NCBI GenBank assembly: GCA_045614365.1
Contig: JAZLCV010000040.1
Coordinates: 1 to 18,060 of the forward strand
Reading direction: 5' to 3'
Length of the DNA: 18,060 bases
Origin: SIG480 sp045614365
Lineage (GTDB): Bacteria; Bacillota; Clostridia; Oscillospirales; JAAYXM01
Made by a program: the position numbers and the translations under genes. This document shows, one piece after another, positions 7,218 to 14,622 of the stretch. The notes under the pieces are model-generated. The model was given only the letters and a program-made list of their open reading frames with translations, ran no database searches and had not been told where the DNA came from. The number at the start of each line of letters is the position of its first letter. Within the stretch, counting starts at the first letter, position 1.

Positions 7218-7249
7218 TCAAACCCTCTCCTTTGTGTCTTTACACCAAC

Positions 7250-7279
7250 ATTTTATGTACAGGCCGTTTATAATAGAAC
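7250..7279 (-). promoter_or_regulatory. Candidate sigma-E promoter of the spoIIIA operon
   Basis: On the minus strand GTTCTATT (7272-7279) and CATAAAAT (7250-7257) are separated by 14 nt. They lie 33 nt before the spoIIIAA start and 18 nt before its ribosome binding site. From memory, sigma-E sites read roughly GTCATATT, 13-15 nt, CATACAAT, so the fit is good but not exact. The known Bacillus spoIIIA operon is transcribed by sigma-E in the mother cell, which supports the call. Confidence 0.55.
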
Positions 7280-7308
7280 TGAAAGTTTATATTTCACAAA
7301 CATAACTG

Positions 7309-7337
7309 TTGATTAAATTGCGGATAAGTGGTAAAAT
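7309..7337 (+). promoter_or_regulatory. Sigma-A-type promoter of the phosphohexomutase gene
   Basis: The -35 box TTGATT (7309-7314) and the -10 box TAAAAT (7332-7337) are separated by 17 nt. A start near 7344 would leave a leader of about 37 nt with AGGAGG at 7367-7372. The promoter is divergent from the spoIIIA promoter. Confidence 0.65.
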
Positions 7338-7380
7338 ATACACATGACATAAAATCTTGAAACCTTAGGAGGTTATACAT

Positions 7381-8886
7381 ATGGATTATCAGAAGCTTCG
7401 CAACGGAAGCGACATCCGCGGAGTTGCACTTGACGGAATTGAAGGTCAGCCGATAACTCTTTTTGAAGACGTCTGCCGTGACATCGGCCGCGGCTTTGCG
7501 CTGTGGCTTATAAGGAAGACTGGAAAAAAATCAGGTCTTCGCGTCTCGGTAGGTCGCGATTCGCGTCTTTCGGGAGAGAAGCTCTCTTCCTGGATTTGCT
7601 CTGCCATGACGGAAGCAGGACTTGACGTATGCGATTTCGGTATGGCAAGCACCCCTGCTATGTTTATGTCCACCGTAACGGACGGATATAACTATGACGG
7701 CGCGGTTATGATTACCGCAAGCCATCTGCCCTTCAACCGCAACGGGTTTAAATTTTTCACAAGTGAGGGCGGTCTTGAAGGCTCCGACATCAAAGAAATT
7801 CTCACATTTGCCGAAAGCAATGAAAAGACCGGTCTTCCTGCCGGCAAGCTCACCGGTGGCGAATTTATGAGCGCATATGCAGAAATCCTTGCGAACAAAA
7901 TCCGTAAGGCAACAGGTGAGGATAAGCCGCTTTCCGGTTTCCGCATAGTTGTCGATGCAGGTAACGGCGCAGGCGGATTTTTTGTTGACAAGGTTCTTGC
8001 TCCGCTCGGTGCGAACACGGCAGGCAGCCGTTTCCTCGATCCGGACGGAAGCTTCCCGAACCATATCCCGAATCCCGAAGACAAGGAAGCTATGGAGAGC
8101 ATCACCGAAGCTGTTCGCGAAACGGGTGCCGATCTCGGTATAATCTTTGACACAGACGTTGACCGTGCAGGCGCTGTTCTCTCCGACGGAAGCGAGCTTA
8201 ACCGCAACCGCATCATCGCACTTCTTTCTGCAATTCTTCTGCGTGAACATCCGGGAACAACCATTGTTACCGACTCCATAACATCCACCGGTCTCGCAAA
8301 ATTCATTGAAGAAAAAGGCGGCATTCATCACCGCTTCAAGCGCGGATACCGCAATGTTATCAACGAATCCGTCCGCTTAAACCGCGCAGGTCAGGACAGC
8401 CAGCTTGCAATCGAAACCTCCGGACACGGCGCACTCAAGGAAAACTATTTCCTTGACGACGGTGCATATCTCGTGACAAAGCTCCTTATCGAGCTTGCCC
8501 GCGGCAAAAAGGAAGGTTACACGCTCGAATCTCTTATCAGCTCACTTGATGAACCGGCAGAGAGCGTTGAGTTCCGTATGAATATTCTCCTTGATGATTT
8601 CAAGGCATATGGTCAGAACGTTATCGACGAGCTTTCTGCATTTGCAGAAAAACAGCCGGGCTGGTCGCTTGCTCCGAGCAATTTTGAGGGTGTGCGCGTA
8701 AACCTTGACAAAGAGCACGGTAACGGCTGGTTCCTTCTCCGCTTATCGCTCCACGATCCGCTTCTTCCGCTCAACATCGAAAGCGACGAGGTCGGCGGTG
8801 CAAAGAAGATTGCAACAGAGCTTGCCGGATTTATAAAGGCATACGATAAGCTTGATGCCGCGGCACTTATTAACTTCACAAAATAG
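7381..8886 (+). CDS. Phosphomannomutase/phosphoglucomutase (alpha-D-phosphohexomutase)
   Basis: This enzyme interconverts hexose 1-phosphate and 6-phosphate through a phosphoserine, feeding nucleotide-sugar and glycan synthesis in the cytosol. The product is 501 residues. The active-site loop ITASHLPFNR is at 111-120, with phosphoserine Ser114 (the usual next residue N is L here). The Mg2+ loop DTDVDR is at 257-262, the sugar-binding loop ETSGHG at 345-350, and the C-terminal phosphate-binding domain at about 390-490. All four domains are present. The start has a perfect AGGAGG 8 nt upstream. It stands alone between its own promoter and a strong terminator. I cannot tell mannose from glucose specificity by eye. 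It is longer than the roughly 450 residues of many ManB/GlmM proteins and lacks their usual TASHNP signature. Confidence 0.92.
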   Translation: MDYQKLRNGSDIRGVALDGIEGQPITLFEDVCRDIGRGFALWLIRKTGKKSGLRVSVGRDSRLSGEKLSSWICSAMTEAGLDVCDFGMASTPAMFMSTVTDGYNYDGAVMITASHLPFNRNGFKFFTSEGGLEGSDIKEILTFAESNEKTGLPAGKLTGGEFMSAYAEILANKIRKATGEDKPLSGFRIVVDAGNGAGGFFVDKVLAPLGANTAGSRFLDPDGSFPNHIPNPEDKEAMESITEAVRETGADLGIIFDTDVDRAGAVLSDGSELNRNRIIALLSAILLREHPGTTIVTDSITSTGLAKFIEEKGGIHHRFKRGYRNVINESVRLNRAGQDSQLAIETSGHGALKENYFLDDGAYLVTKLLIELARGKKEGYTLESLISSLDEPAESVEFRMNILLDDFKAYGQNVIDELSAFAEKQPGWSLAPSNFEGVRVNLDKEHGNGWFLLRLSLHDPLLPLNIESDEVGGAKKIATELAGFIKAYDKLDAAALINFTK

Positions 8887-8900
8887 TTTTCCCGAAAAAA

Positions 8901-8943
8901 CAACAAGACGAACATTTCAAAACGTTCGTCTTGTTGCTTTTTA
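8901..8943 (+). terminator. Intrinsic terminator after the phosphohexomutase gene
   Basis: A perfect 13-bp stem (8901-8913 with 8924-8936) with a 10-nt loop is followed by CTTTTTA. It starts 14 nt after the stop codon. An A run lies on the other side, so it could also work in reverse, but no minus-strand gene ends here. Confidence 0.9.
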
Positions 8944-8978
8944 TATCATAAAAACTCCGCGCTGAAAAAATTTGTATA

Positions 8979-9007
8979 TTGCAAATTTGCGCTCCAAACT
9001 GTATAAT
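8979..9007 (+). promoter_or_regulatory. Sigma-A promoter of the secreted deacetylase-like gene
   Basis: The -35 box TTGCAA (8979-8984) and the consensus -10 box TATAAT (9002-9007) are separated by 17 nt. The predicted start is near 9014, only about 19 nt before the TTG start codon. The -35 overlaps a 10-nt palindrome GCAAATTTGC (8981-8990) that could be a repressor site, though a palindrome of this size is not rare in AT-rich DNA. Confidence 0.75.
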
Positions 9008-9032
9008 ATAAGGTGTAAAGGGGTGACTTGTA

Positions 9033-10214
9033 TTGAAAAAAACAGTAGCTTTAATTCTTACAATATGCATATTCACTTTGCTGTTTGCGTTGCCGGCAGG
9101 TGCAGACGGCGAGGTTTTTGTCGCCGCGGGAAATACGGTACTCCCGCTTACGGATGCTATGCCGATACGTTCCAGCGGAGTATGGTATATAGATTATCAG
9201 TGCTTCACGAAAGGAAGTCTCAGTGTCAACAGTTCCTATAACTCCGCAGAGCGAATGCTTGTTCTGTACACATGGGACACAACTCTTATCTTTGACCTTA
9301 ACAAAACAGTCGCCTATACCGCCGCTGAAAAAATTCCGTATAAGGCGGTCTCTTTCGCTGCATCGGGTACAGTCTATGTTCCCGTTCAGTTCACGGCACA
9401 GATGCTCGGATTTGAATACTCTTATCTTTCCGAGCTTCCGATGATACGCATAAAGCGCTCAAGCGATATTCCGAACAATATGTTTACATATATTGCGCAG
9501 AACGAAATCCCCGATCTTCTTGCCGCATACAATGCAAGCAAGGAGCAACAGGACACAGGAAGCGTTACGCCTCCACAGCAAACACAGCCCTCAGAAGATG
9601 ATAACCCCGAAGACGGAACGGCGCGAAAAAACATAAGGCTTTCTTTTAACATTACCGACAGCAAAAACTTCAAAAGCATACTTGACGCACTTTCGCGTTA
9701 CGGTTACCGTGCCACCTTCTTTGTGCTAGGCAACGCAATCCCGGAATGTGATAACGAGCTTCGCCGCGCTGTCTGTGCCGGACACGCAATCGGCACGCTT
9801 TCCCAAAACGGTGATTCGGATTTTTCCGCCGGAGGAGATACTCTGACTGCTTCACTTGACCTTGCAAACGAAACCCTTTTTGAGGCCGCAAAGACGAAGA
9901 CACGCCTTCTCCGTGTTCCGAGTGGCAGTAAATCACTCTCAAAAGATACGGTTAACCATATTATTTCGCTCGGCTATCGCATCTGGGACGAACATATTGC
10001 CCCGCAGGGAAATACCGCATCGCGAGTATACAGCTCTGCTGTTTCGCGCCTTGAATCAACAGCTTCCTCAATCCCTGTTCTAACGCTTTCCGATTCCGAT
10101 ATCCACACCGGCGCGCTGACGCGCCTTCTGCGCTATCTCAACACCAATAATTACCGCACCTATACTATAACCTTCCTCGATTCTCCCGTAAATGACATAT
10201 CGGAGAAAAGGTAA
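9033..10214 (+). CDS. Secreted protein: stalk-like domain plus degenerate polysaccharide-deacetylase fold
   Basis: The product is 393 residues. A signal peptide (1-25, ending ALPAGADG) is followed by a beta-rich domain (about 28-142) like the copper-amine-oxidase N-terminal/stalk domain, with YVPVQFTAQMLGFEY. A Gln/Pro/Asp-rich linker comes at 170-198 and a NodB-type deacetylase fold at about 200-385. That fold keeps its frame (SILDALSRYGYRATFFVLG at 215-233). The catalytic and metal residues are changed: the usual TFDDGP reads SFNITD (204-209), the H-x3-H site GHEIGNHT...H reads GHAIGTLSQNG (250-260), and the late LHD reads LSD. It is probably exported and binds glycan or peptidoglycan without deacetylating it. 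The start is TTG, supported by AAGGGGTG about 6 nt upstream; there is no nearby ATG. Confidence 0.82.
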   Translation: MKKTVALILTICIFTLLFALPAGADGEVFVAAGNTVLPLTDAMPIRSSGVWYIDYQCFTKGSLSVNSSYNSAERMLVLYTWDTTLIFDLNKTVAYTAAEKIPYKAVSFAASGTVYVPVQFTAQMLGFEYSYLSELPMIRIKRSSDIPNNMFTYIAQNEIPDLLAAYNASKEQQDTGSVTPPQQTQPSEDDNPEDGTARKNIRLSFNITDSKNFKSILDALSRYGYRATFFVLGNAIPECDNELRRAVCAGHAIGTLSQNGDSDFSAGGDTLTASLDLANETLFEAAKTKTRLLRVPSGSKSLSKDTVNHIISLGYRIWDEHIAPQGNTASRVYSSAVSRLESTASSIPVLTLSDSDIHTGALTRLLRYLNTNNYRTYTITFLDSPVNDISEKR

Positions 10215-10230
10215 AAAAACGTAAACAACA

Positions 10231-10262
10231 CCCGCACGGTCGGAATTATCCGGCTGTGCGGG
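10231..10262. terminator. Shared convergent terminator
   Basis: A 13-bp stem (10231-10243 with 10250-10262, two G-T wobbles) has the loop AATTAT. On the plus strand it is followed by a loose T-rich stretch. On the minus strand it is followed after about 10 nt by a run of seven U. It lies between the plus-strand deacetylase-like gene and the minus-strand acyltransferase gene and could serve both. Confidence 0.7.
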
Positions 10263-10310
10263 TTAACTATTATCTTCTTTTAAAACTTTTGCGATTGTTT
10301 TCCGAGAAAA

Positions 10311-11207
10311 TTAAACATCCTCTCTTATGTACTCGGGCGGTGTGAGAAGAAGCTCCGGATTTTTCACATAATGCTTAAACACCTTTATCGCCGATGCAAA
10401 GTAATATCCGTCGCATATTCTCTCATCAAGAACAAAGCGTATATTCATAACGTGCTTGTGTTCCAGCTCGCCGTCTCGGTTTATCGTGTTTATAACTTCC
10501 TTTTTGCCGATTGCCATAAACACAGACGTTGTTCCGAATTCATAAAGATGATGGTAAACCGGATTTAACCCGATCGAACCGACGTTTGTAACAAATGCCG
10601 AAGAGTGGAACGGGCTTACTTTATTGATAATCTTCGGCATAAGACCGAGATTGTCAAGCGAGCGCAGCAACCACACGATAAACTTTATAAGGAAACCCGG
10701 AAGATGATTGAAAAGCCTTACTATCATATCCGTGCCATTTCCTTCTGCAGTTGCGGCTTCTTCCTCAGCTCTGACCTCAGCCAATGCAGCGTTGAACTTT
10801 TCAACAACGTCGCGCAAGGTATCTGTCGGTTCAAAATCCGGATTGAGATTTCCTTCCTCTCCGTCTTCATTCATTGATTTCTTAACCGTGAGCGAAACAC
10901 GCAGATAATTGCGTGCATAAATTTTTCTTCCGCTTACAAATCGGTTAATGCGCGGTCTCTGAGAAATCGTGCGAACAAGGGCCGCAACGAGAAAATGATA
11001 CGTCGAAAGCCCCGGAATATCTTCTCTGTTCTCTACGATAAACTTGCGAAGCCCCGTAATGTCAATCTGTTCCTCAAAGAAAATCTGGCTGTCAAGGCGC
11101 GTGCGCATAATGTGCGGAATAAGCGTGAAAATCGGATCAAGATTTCTCACCCTGTAGCCGTCATATCTATCCCCGAGACGGCGCTTGCGTTTGTTATACT
11201 CTCCCAT
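10311..11207 (-). CDS. Stand-alone E2-type/chloramphenicol-acetyltransferase-like acyltransferase
   Basis: The product is 298 residues with the fold of the catalytic domain of 2-oxoacid dehydrogenase E2 subunits, and has no lipoyl or peripheral-subunit-binding domain. Visible parts are LSTYHFLVAALVRTISQRPRINRF-like helices near 67-90, an Ala/Glu-rich middle segment (about 130-160), and SSAFVTNVGSIGLN (202-215), the strand before the active site. At the end LDERICDGYYFAS stands where E2 enzymes have DHRVVDG. The Asp of the motif (266) and the following Gly are kept, but the catalytic His is Glu262. The substrate is unknown and transferase activity is uncertain. The start is backed by AAGGGG 9 nt upstream. 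It has its own promoter overlapping the 3' end of the exonuclease gene. Confidence 0.8.
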   Translation of the reverse strand: MGEYNKRKRRLGDRYDGYRVRNLDPIFTLIPHIMRTRLDSQIFFEEQIDITGLRKFIVENREDIPGLSTYHFLVAALVRTISQRPRINRFVSGRKIYARNYLRVSLTVKKSMNEDGEEGNLNPDFEPTDTLRDVVEKFNAALAEVRAEEEAATAEGNGTDMIVRLFNHLPGFLIKFIVWLLRSLDNLGLMPKIINKVSPFHSSAFVTNVGSIGLNPVYHHLYEFGTTSVFMAIGKKEVINTINRDGELEHKHVMNIRFVLDERICDGYYFASAIKVFKHYVKNPELLLTPPEYIREDV

Positions 11208-11266
11208 ATCTCTTTTCCCCTTAAATTGCTATTTTCACCCGGCACATCCCCATATGCCCATTTTAT

Positions 11267-11295
11267 ATTGTATCACAAAATTTAACTTTTTTCAA
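11267..11295 (-). promoter_or_regulatory. Sigma-A promoter of the acyltransferase gene
   Basis: The -35 box TTGAAA (11290-11295) and the -10 box TACAAT (11267-11272) are separated by 17 nt. The -35 box lies inside the last codons of the exonuclease gene. The start would be near 11260, about 50 nt before the acyltransferase. Confidence 0.65.
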
Positions 11296-12262
11296 CCGGA
11301 AGTGCCTTTTTTCTCGGTGATGCGCTTTTTATTTTCTTTTTTCTGTGCTTTTTACGCGCATCTTCTTTTTTTGCCCGTTTTGAATAAAACAGTGCCGCAC
11401 CCCCGCCTGCTTCATAAATGATCTTCGACACGTTGTTTATTCCGTTTGACTTCGTAACGGTCATACGCGCAATATATTCGCCGTGTTCCGGACATGAGGC
11501 AAGCGTGATATAGCTGTCGTTTTTTTCACTTACCCACTTTTTCACATCTGTGCATACGTTTCCGCATTCAGGGCACTTTACCGCAACAGCCTCTTTATCA
11601 CGGAAGATTTCACGGCGCAGCTTGTATCCGGAATAAATTTCCGCAAGAAGCGGGCGGTTTTCATCAAGAACAGCGCGTTGGCGCTCTGCCTGAAGAAGAT
11701 CTGCAACTCCCTGTATAATATCGAGATGCTCAGCAACAAGAGCTGTATAGTACGCATCATTGAGAGCATCGTGAAGTGGCTCTTCAGGTACAATATTAAA
11801 ATGCTCCATTGCCGTAGACAACGATTTCTGATTGTCCCCGGATTGCGTCTGGATGTTATATATCGCCTGAAGATTGAACCACGTTCCCGCCCACGATGAG
11901 TCATCACCATACATTTCTATATTGCGTTGCATAACTCTTATATCATCAGGTCCCCATGTAAGGAACGCAAAATCCTCCCCGCACCACGTGCGGAGAGTCT
12001 GCATCGCATTCTGAAACTCTTCGCCATTTTCAAGGTCATCCTGATTTATGCCCGTTATCTGGTGCACCTTTCTGTGAATAAGCTTGTAGTACTTCGGGCG
12101 TACATTTATCTTAAGCTCGTCCGCAATCTTAAAATCAGTACCAAGCTTTATCGCTCCTATCTGAATTATCTCCCCGTAAAGCTTATTGCCCGCGCTGTCT
12201 TCAACGACATCGCGGTTGCTTCTTGCCTGATTCCATTCAAGGTCGATTATTATATAGGTCAA
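11282..12262 (-). CDS. DEDDh-type 3'-5' exonuclease with C-terminal zinc-ribbon-like domain
   Basis: This is an RNase T/DnaQ-like exonuclease that degrades DNA or RNA from the 3' end. From the TTG at 12262 the product is 326 residues. The Exo I motif is IIIDLEW with Asp7 and Glu9. The middle motif LTWGPDDIRVM carries the second Asp (106-107), and the Exo III motif HDALNDA carries His164 and Asp169. Beyond the exonuclease (about 200 residues) a small domain has Cys230-x2-Cys233 and Cys257-x2-His260, which looks like a zinc ribbon. A very basic tail follows. An ATG exists at 12292, but the strong promoter upstream predicts transcription starting at about 12291, so that ATG would not be in the mRNA. 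The TTG has AAAGGA 12 nt upstream. The KapD-like exonuclease family is a possible relative. Confidence 0.85.
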   Translation of the reverse strand: MTYIIIDLEWNQARSNRDVVEDSAGNKLYGEIIQIGAIKLGTDFKIADELKINVRPKYYKLIHRKVHQITGINQDDLENGEEFQNAMQTLRTWCGEDFAFLTWGPDDIRVMQRNIEMYGDDSSWAGTWFNLQAIYNIQTQSGDNQKSLSTAMEHFNIVPEEPLHDALNDAYYTALVAEHLDIIQGVADLLQAERQRAVLDENRPLLAEIYSGYKLRREIFRDKEAVAVKCPECGNVCTDVKKWVSEKNDSYITLASCPEHGEYIARMTVTKSNGINNVSKIIYEAGGGAALFYSKRAKKEDARKKHRKKKIKSASPRKKALPVEKS

Positions 12263-12297
12263 TACAATTCCACGTCCTTTATTTTTATCCATTGTAT

Positions 12298-12326
12298 ATT
12301 ATATATGTATATCATCAATTGTGCAA
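12298..12326 (-). promoter_or_regulatory. Sigma-A promoter of the exonuclease gene
   Basis: The -35 box TTGCAC (12321-12326) and the consensus -10 box TATAAT (12298-12303) are separated by 17 nt. The expected start at about 12291 decides the start codon of the exonuclease (see that entry). The promoter is back to back with the methyltransferase promoter, the two -35 boxes being 19 nt apart. Confidence 0.78.
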
Positions 12327-12345
12327 GTATATATTTCGCGATTTG

Positions 12346-12374
12346 TTGACTTTTTTGTTTCGATAATATATAAT
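12346..12374 (+). promoter_or_regulatory. Sigma-A promoter of the methyltransferase-mnmE operon
   Basis: The -35 box TTGACT (12346-12351) and the consensus -10 box TATAAT (12369-12374) are separated by 17 nt. This is followed by GGAGG at 12397-12401, 7 nt before the start codon. Confidence 0.8.
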
Positions 12375-12408
12375 TTTTAAAAGAGCAAACTATTCCGGAG
12401 GATGAAAT

Positions 12409-13158
12409 ATGAGCAGCTACACTTCACTTGCAGAATGCTATGACGAATTTACCGGCGATGTCCGTTATGCGCGTTGGGCAGACTATCTCACCGGTCTTTT
12501 TGATAAATATTCCGACAAAGACGGCACGCACGATGTTCTTGACCTTGCCTGCGGCACCGGCTCTCTCTCCGTAATCCTTGCTGAGCGCGGATTTGAGGTC
12601 ATTGGCACAGATGCCTCCGAGGATATGCTCTCCGAGGCACAGACAAAGGCGTGGTCGGTTTCCGGCACCCCTCCGATGTTTCTCCATCAGACGATGGAAG
12701 AGCTTGACCTTTACGGAACAGTTGATGCCGCGGTGTGCTGCCTTGACAGCATAAACTATCTCACAAGCGAGAATCTTTTAAATCAGGCCTTTGCGCGGCT
12801 TAAGTTCTTTATCCGTCCGGGCGGTCTTTTTATATTTGATGTGAACACAGATGCGAAATTTCAAAATCTTGACGGTTCTGTATTCCTTCGCGAAAATGAT
12901 GACTTTTTCTGCACATGGAGCGCGGAATACGACGAAGGAAGCCGCCTGTGCACCTTTTTCTATGACATTTTCAAGAACTGCGGTGAGCTGTGGTCAAGAG
13001 AGCAGGAGGAGCATACGGAACGCGCACATTCTTATGATGAGATAAAAAGCGCACTGGAAAGCGCAGATTTCACGCTTCTCTCCGTTTTCGGTGAGCTTTC
13101 CGAAAATCCTCCGGCAACTGACGAACAGCGCATTTTCTACGTTGCAAGGCGTAATTAA
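12409..13158 (+). CDS. Class I SAM-dependent methyltransferase
   Basis: This is a cytosolic S-adenosylmethionine-dependent methyltransferase of 249 residues. Motif I is VLDLACGTG at 43-51. The acidic residue that binds the ribose is Asp68 in VIGTDAS, and a motif IV-like segment VDAAVCCLDSINYL is followed by a helix and the loop RPGGLFIFDVNT. The C-terminal part (about 160-249) is a beta-rich cap with HSYDEIKSALESADF. It resembles the YqeM-type family of Firmicutes, whose substrate is not known. A GGAGG site 7 nt upstream fixes the start. The gene is separated from mnmE by only 29 nt with no promoter or terminator, so the two are probably co-transcribed. A role in tRNA modification is possible from this context but is not shown. 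Confidence 0.88.
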   Translation: MSSYTSLAECYDEFTGDVRYARWADYLTGLFDKYSDKDGTHDVLDLACGTGSLSVILAERGFEVIGTDASEDMLSEAQTKAWSVSGTPPMFLHQTMEELDLYGTVDAAVCCLDSINYLTSENLLNQAFARLKFFIRPGGLFIFDVNTDAKFQNLDGSVFLRENDDFFCTWSAEYDEGSRLCTFFYDIFKNCGELWSREQEEHTERAHSYDEIKSALESADFTLLSVFGELSENPPATDEQRIFYVARRN

Positions 13159-13187
13159 CTACCATACAGAGGGAGACAAGATCATTT

Positions 13188-14531
13188 ATGAGCGATACAA
13201 TTGCGGCAGTTGCCACCCCGCCTGCCAAAAGCGCAATAGGTATAATACGAATCTCGGGTGACAATGCGTTTGAAATCACAAAAAAAGTCTTTTCCGGTGA
13301 CATCTCTGAACCGCGCAAAATGGTAACAGGAAAAATGTTTTCTGAAAACGGCAAGGTCTGTGACTACGGTATGGGTGTCTTTTTTAAGGCTCCTGCGAGT
13401 TTTACGGGGGAAGATTCTGCCGAGCTTTACTGCCACGGCTCTACCGCTGTTCTGAGAACAGTCCTTTCAGCACTCTTCCGTGCCGGCGCACGCCCTGCAG
13501 CAGCAGGAGAATTTACTCGCCGCGCATTTCTTAACGGAAAAATGGACTTAACTCAGGCAGAGGCGGTAATCGACCTTATAGACTCGGAAACCGAGCTTGC
13601 TGCAAAAAATGCCGCAGAGCAGATGAACGGGCGGTTAGGGCATGAAATTTCCGCAATTTCGTCTGCGCTTACTTCCATAGCGGCAGAATTTTATGCATTT
13701 GTAGACTATCCCGATGATGAAATCGAACAGACAGAGCGAAACGAGCTTGCCTCAAGACTTTACGCCTGCGCAGATTCAGCAAAAGCGCTTGCCGGAACGT
13801 ATTCCTCGGGCAGAATTTTCCGTGAAGGAATCCGCGTTGTTCTTATCGGACGCCCGAACGTCGGAAAATCCTCACTTTTGAACGCACTTCTCGGCACCGA
13901 GCGAAGCATTGTAACAGACATTGAGGGAACAACGCGCGATACGGTTGAGGAATCTCTCCGCGCAGGAAACATTGCGCTCCATCTTATCGACACTGCGGGA
14001 CTCCGCAACGCCGATACCGAGCCGGAGAGACTTGGAATTGCCCGAAGCGAAGCTGCGGCACGTGATGCCGACATCGTGGTTGCAGTATTTGACGGAAGCG
14101 CACCTCTTGATAAATATGATATGCAGACGCTTGACCTTGCAAAGAGTACGAGAAGCCTTTGCGTTATAAATAAAAATGACCTCGGAACAATTATTGACCG
14201 CAGCATTTTCGGCGACCTTCCGGTCGTTGAAATATCCGCGAAGCTCAATTCGGGAACGCAAGCCGTTGTCGACAAGATATGTGAGATTTTCAACGTTTCC
14301 GACATCCCCTGCGACGGAAGAACACTCACCAACCCGCGCCACGCGTCTACCCTTATCCGCGCAGAGGAACGCATACGCTCTGCCGCCAACGCTTTTTCCG
14401 GCGGAATATACGCTGACCTTGCAGTAAGCGATATTGAGGATGCGATAAACACGCTCGGCGAAATAACCGGCAATTCCGCACAGGATACGATAATCAACGA
14501 AATCTTCAGCCGCTTCTGCGTCGGGAAATAG
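13188..14531 (+). CDS. mnmE: tRNA modification GTPase MnmE (TrmE)
   Basis: MnmE, working with MnmG, installs the 5-carboxymethylaminomethyl group on the wobble uridine of some tRNAs. The product is 447 residues and complete. The N-terminal domain (1-118) begins DTIAAVATPP and includes GEDSAELYCHGS. The helical domain surrounds an inserted GTPase domain with G1 GRPNVGKSS (221-229), G2 GTTRDT (247-252), G3 DTAG (268-271) and G4 NKND (327-330). The C-terminal FCVGK motif with the catalytic Cys is present. It is preceded by GGGAG 12 nt upstream. No mnmG or rsmG follows here, unlike the gene order often seen near the replication origin. Confidence 0.97.
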   Translation: MSDTIAAVATPPAKSAIGIIRISGDNAFEITKKVFSGDISEPRKMVTGKMFSENGKVCDYGMGVFFKAPASFTGEDSAELYCHGSTAVLRTVLSALFRAGARPAAAGEFTRRAFLNGKMDLTQAEAVIDLIDSETELAAKNAAEQMNGRLGHEISAISSALTSIAAEFYAFVDYPDDEIEQTERNELASRLYACADSAKALAGTYSSGRIFREGIRVVLIGRPNVGKSSLLNALLGTERSIVTDIEGTTRDTVEESLRAGNIALHLIDTAGLRNADTEPERLGIARSEAAARDADIVVAVFDGSAPLDKYDMQTLDLAKSTRSLCVINKNDLGTIIDRSIFGDLPVVEISAKLNSGTQAVVDKICEIFNVSDIPCDGRTLTNPRHASTLIRAEERIRSAANAFSGGIYADLAVSDIEDAINTLGEITGNSAQDTIINEIFSRFCVGK

Positions 14532-14542
14532 ATGATAAAGAA

Positions 14543-14574
14543 AAAGAGTACGGCATATAAAAGCTGTACTCTTT
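14543..14574. terminator. Hairpin between convergent mnmE and spoIIP
   Basis: A 12-bp stem (14543-14554 with 14563-14574, one G-T pair) lies 11 nt after the mnmE stop. The T tract after it is poor on the plus strand (GTTGTC). On the minus strand the bases following are T-rich. It is likely a terminator for mnmE, though a weak one. Confidence 0.55.
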
Positions 14575-14586
14575 GTTGTCCACGTG

Positions 14587-14622
14587 AAAATAACAGGGTT
14601 TAGAAGAACGCCCTGTTATTTT
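14587..14622 (-). terminator. Terminator overlapping the spoIIP stop codon
   Basis: A perfect 12-bp stem (14587-14598 with 14611-14622) has a 12-nt loop. It includes the spoIIP stop codon (14616-14618) in its 5' arm as read on the minus strand. The descending arm ends in UUAUUUU. It lies 12 nt from the mnmE-side hairpin, so each gene has its own structure. Confidence 0.65.

Noticed and set aside
7531..8331. Minus-strand open frame of 266 codons opposite the phosphohexomutase
   Set aside because: The sense frame has all catalytic motifs. The antisense product is Cys/Arg-rich with no domain and no ribosome binding site.
8981..8990. Palindrome GCAAATTTGC overlapping a -35 box as an operator
   Set aside because: Ten-nt AT-rich palindromes occur by chance, and there is no second copy or regulator gene nearby. 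It is noted only in the promoter entry.
13760..14497. Minus-strand open frame of 245 codons opposite mnmE
   Set aside because: mnmE is intact on the other strand with all GTPase motifs, so this is a shadow of it.
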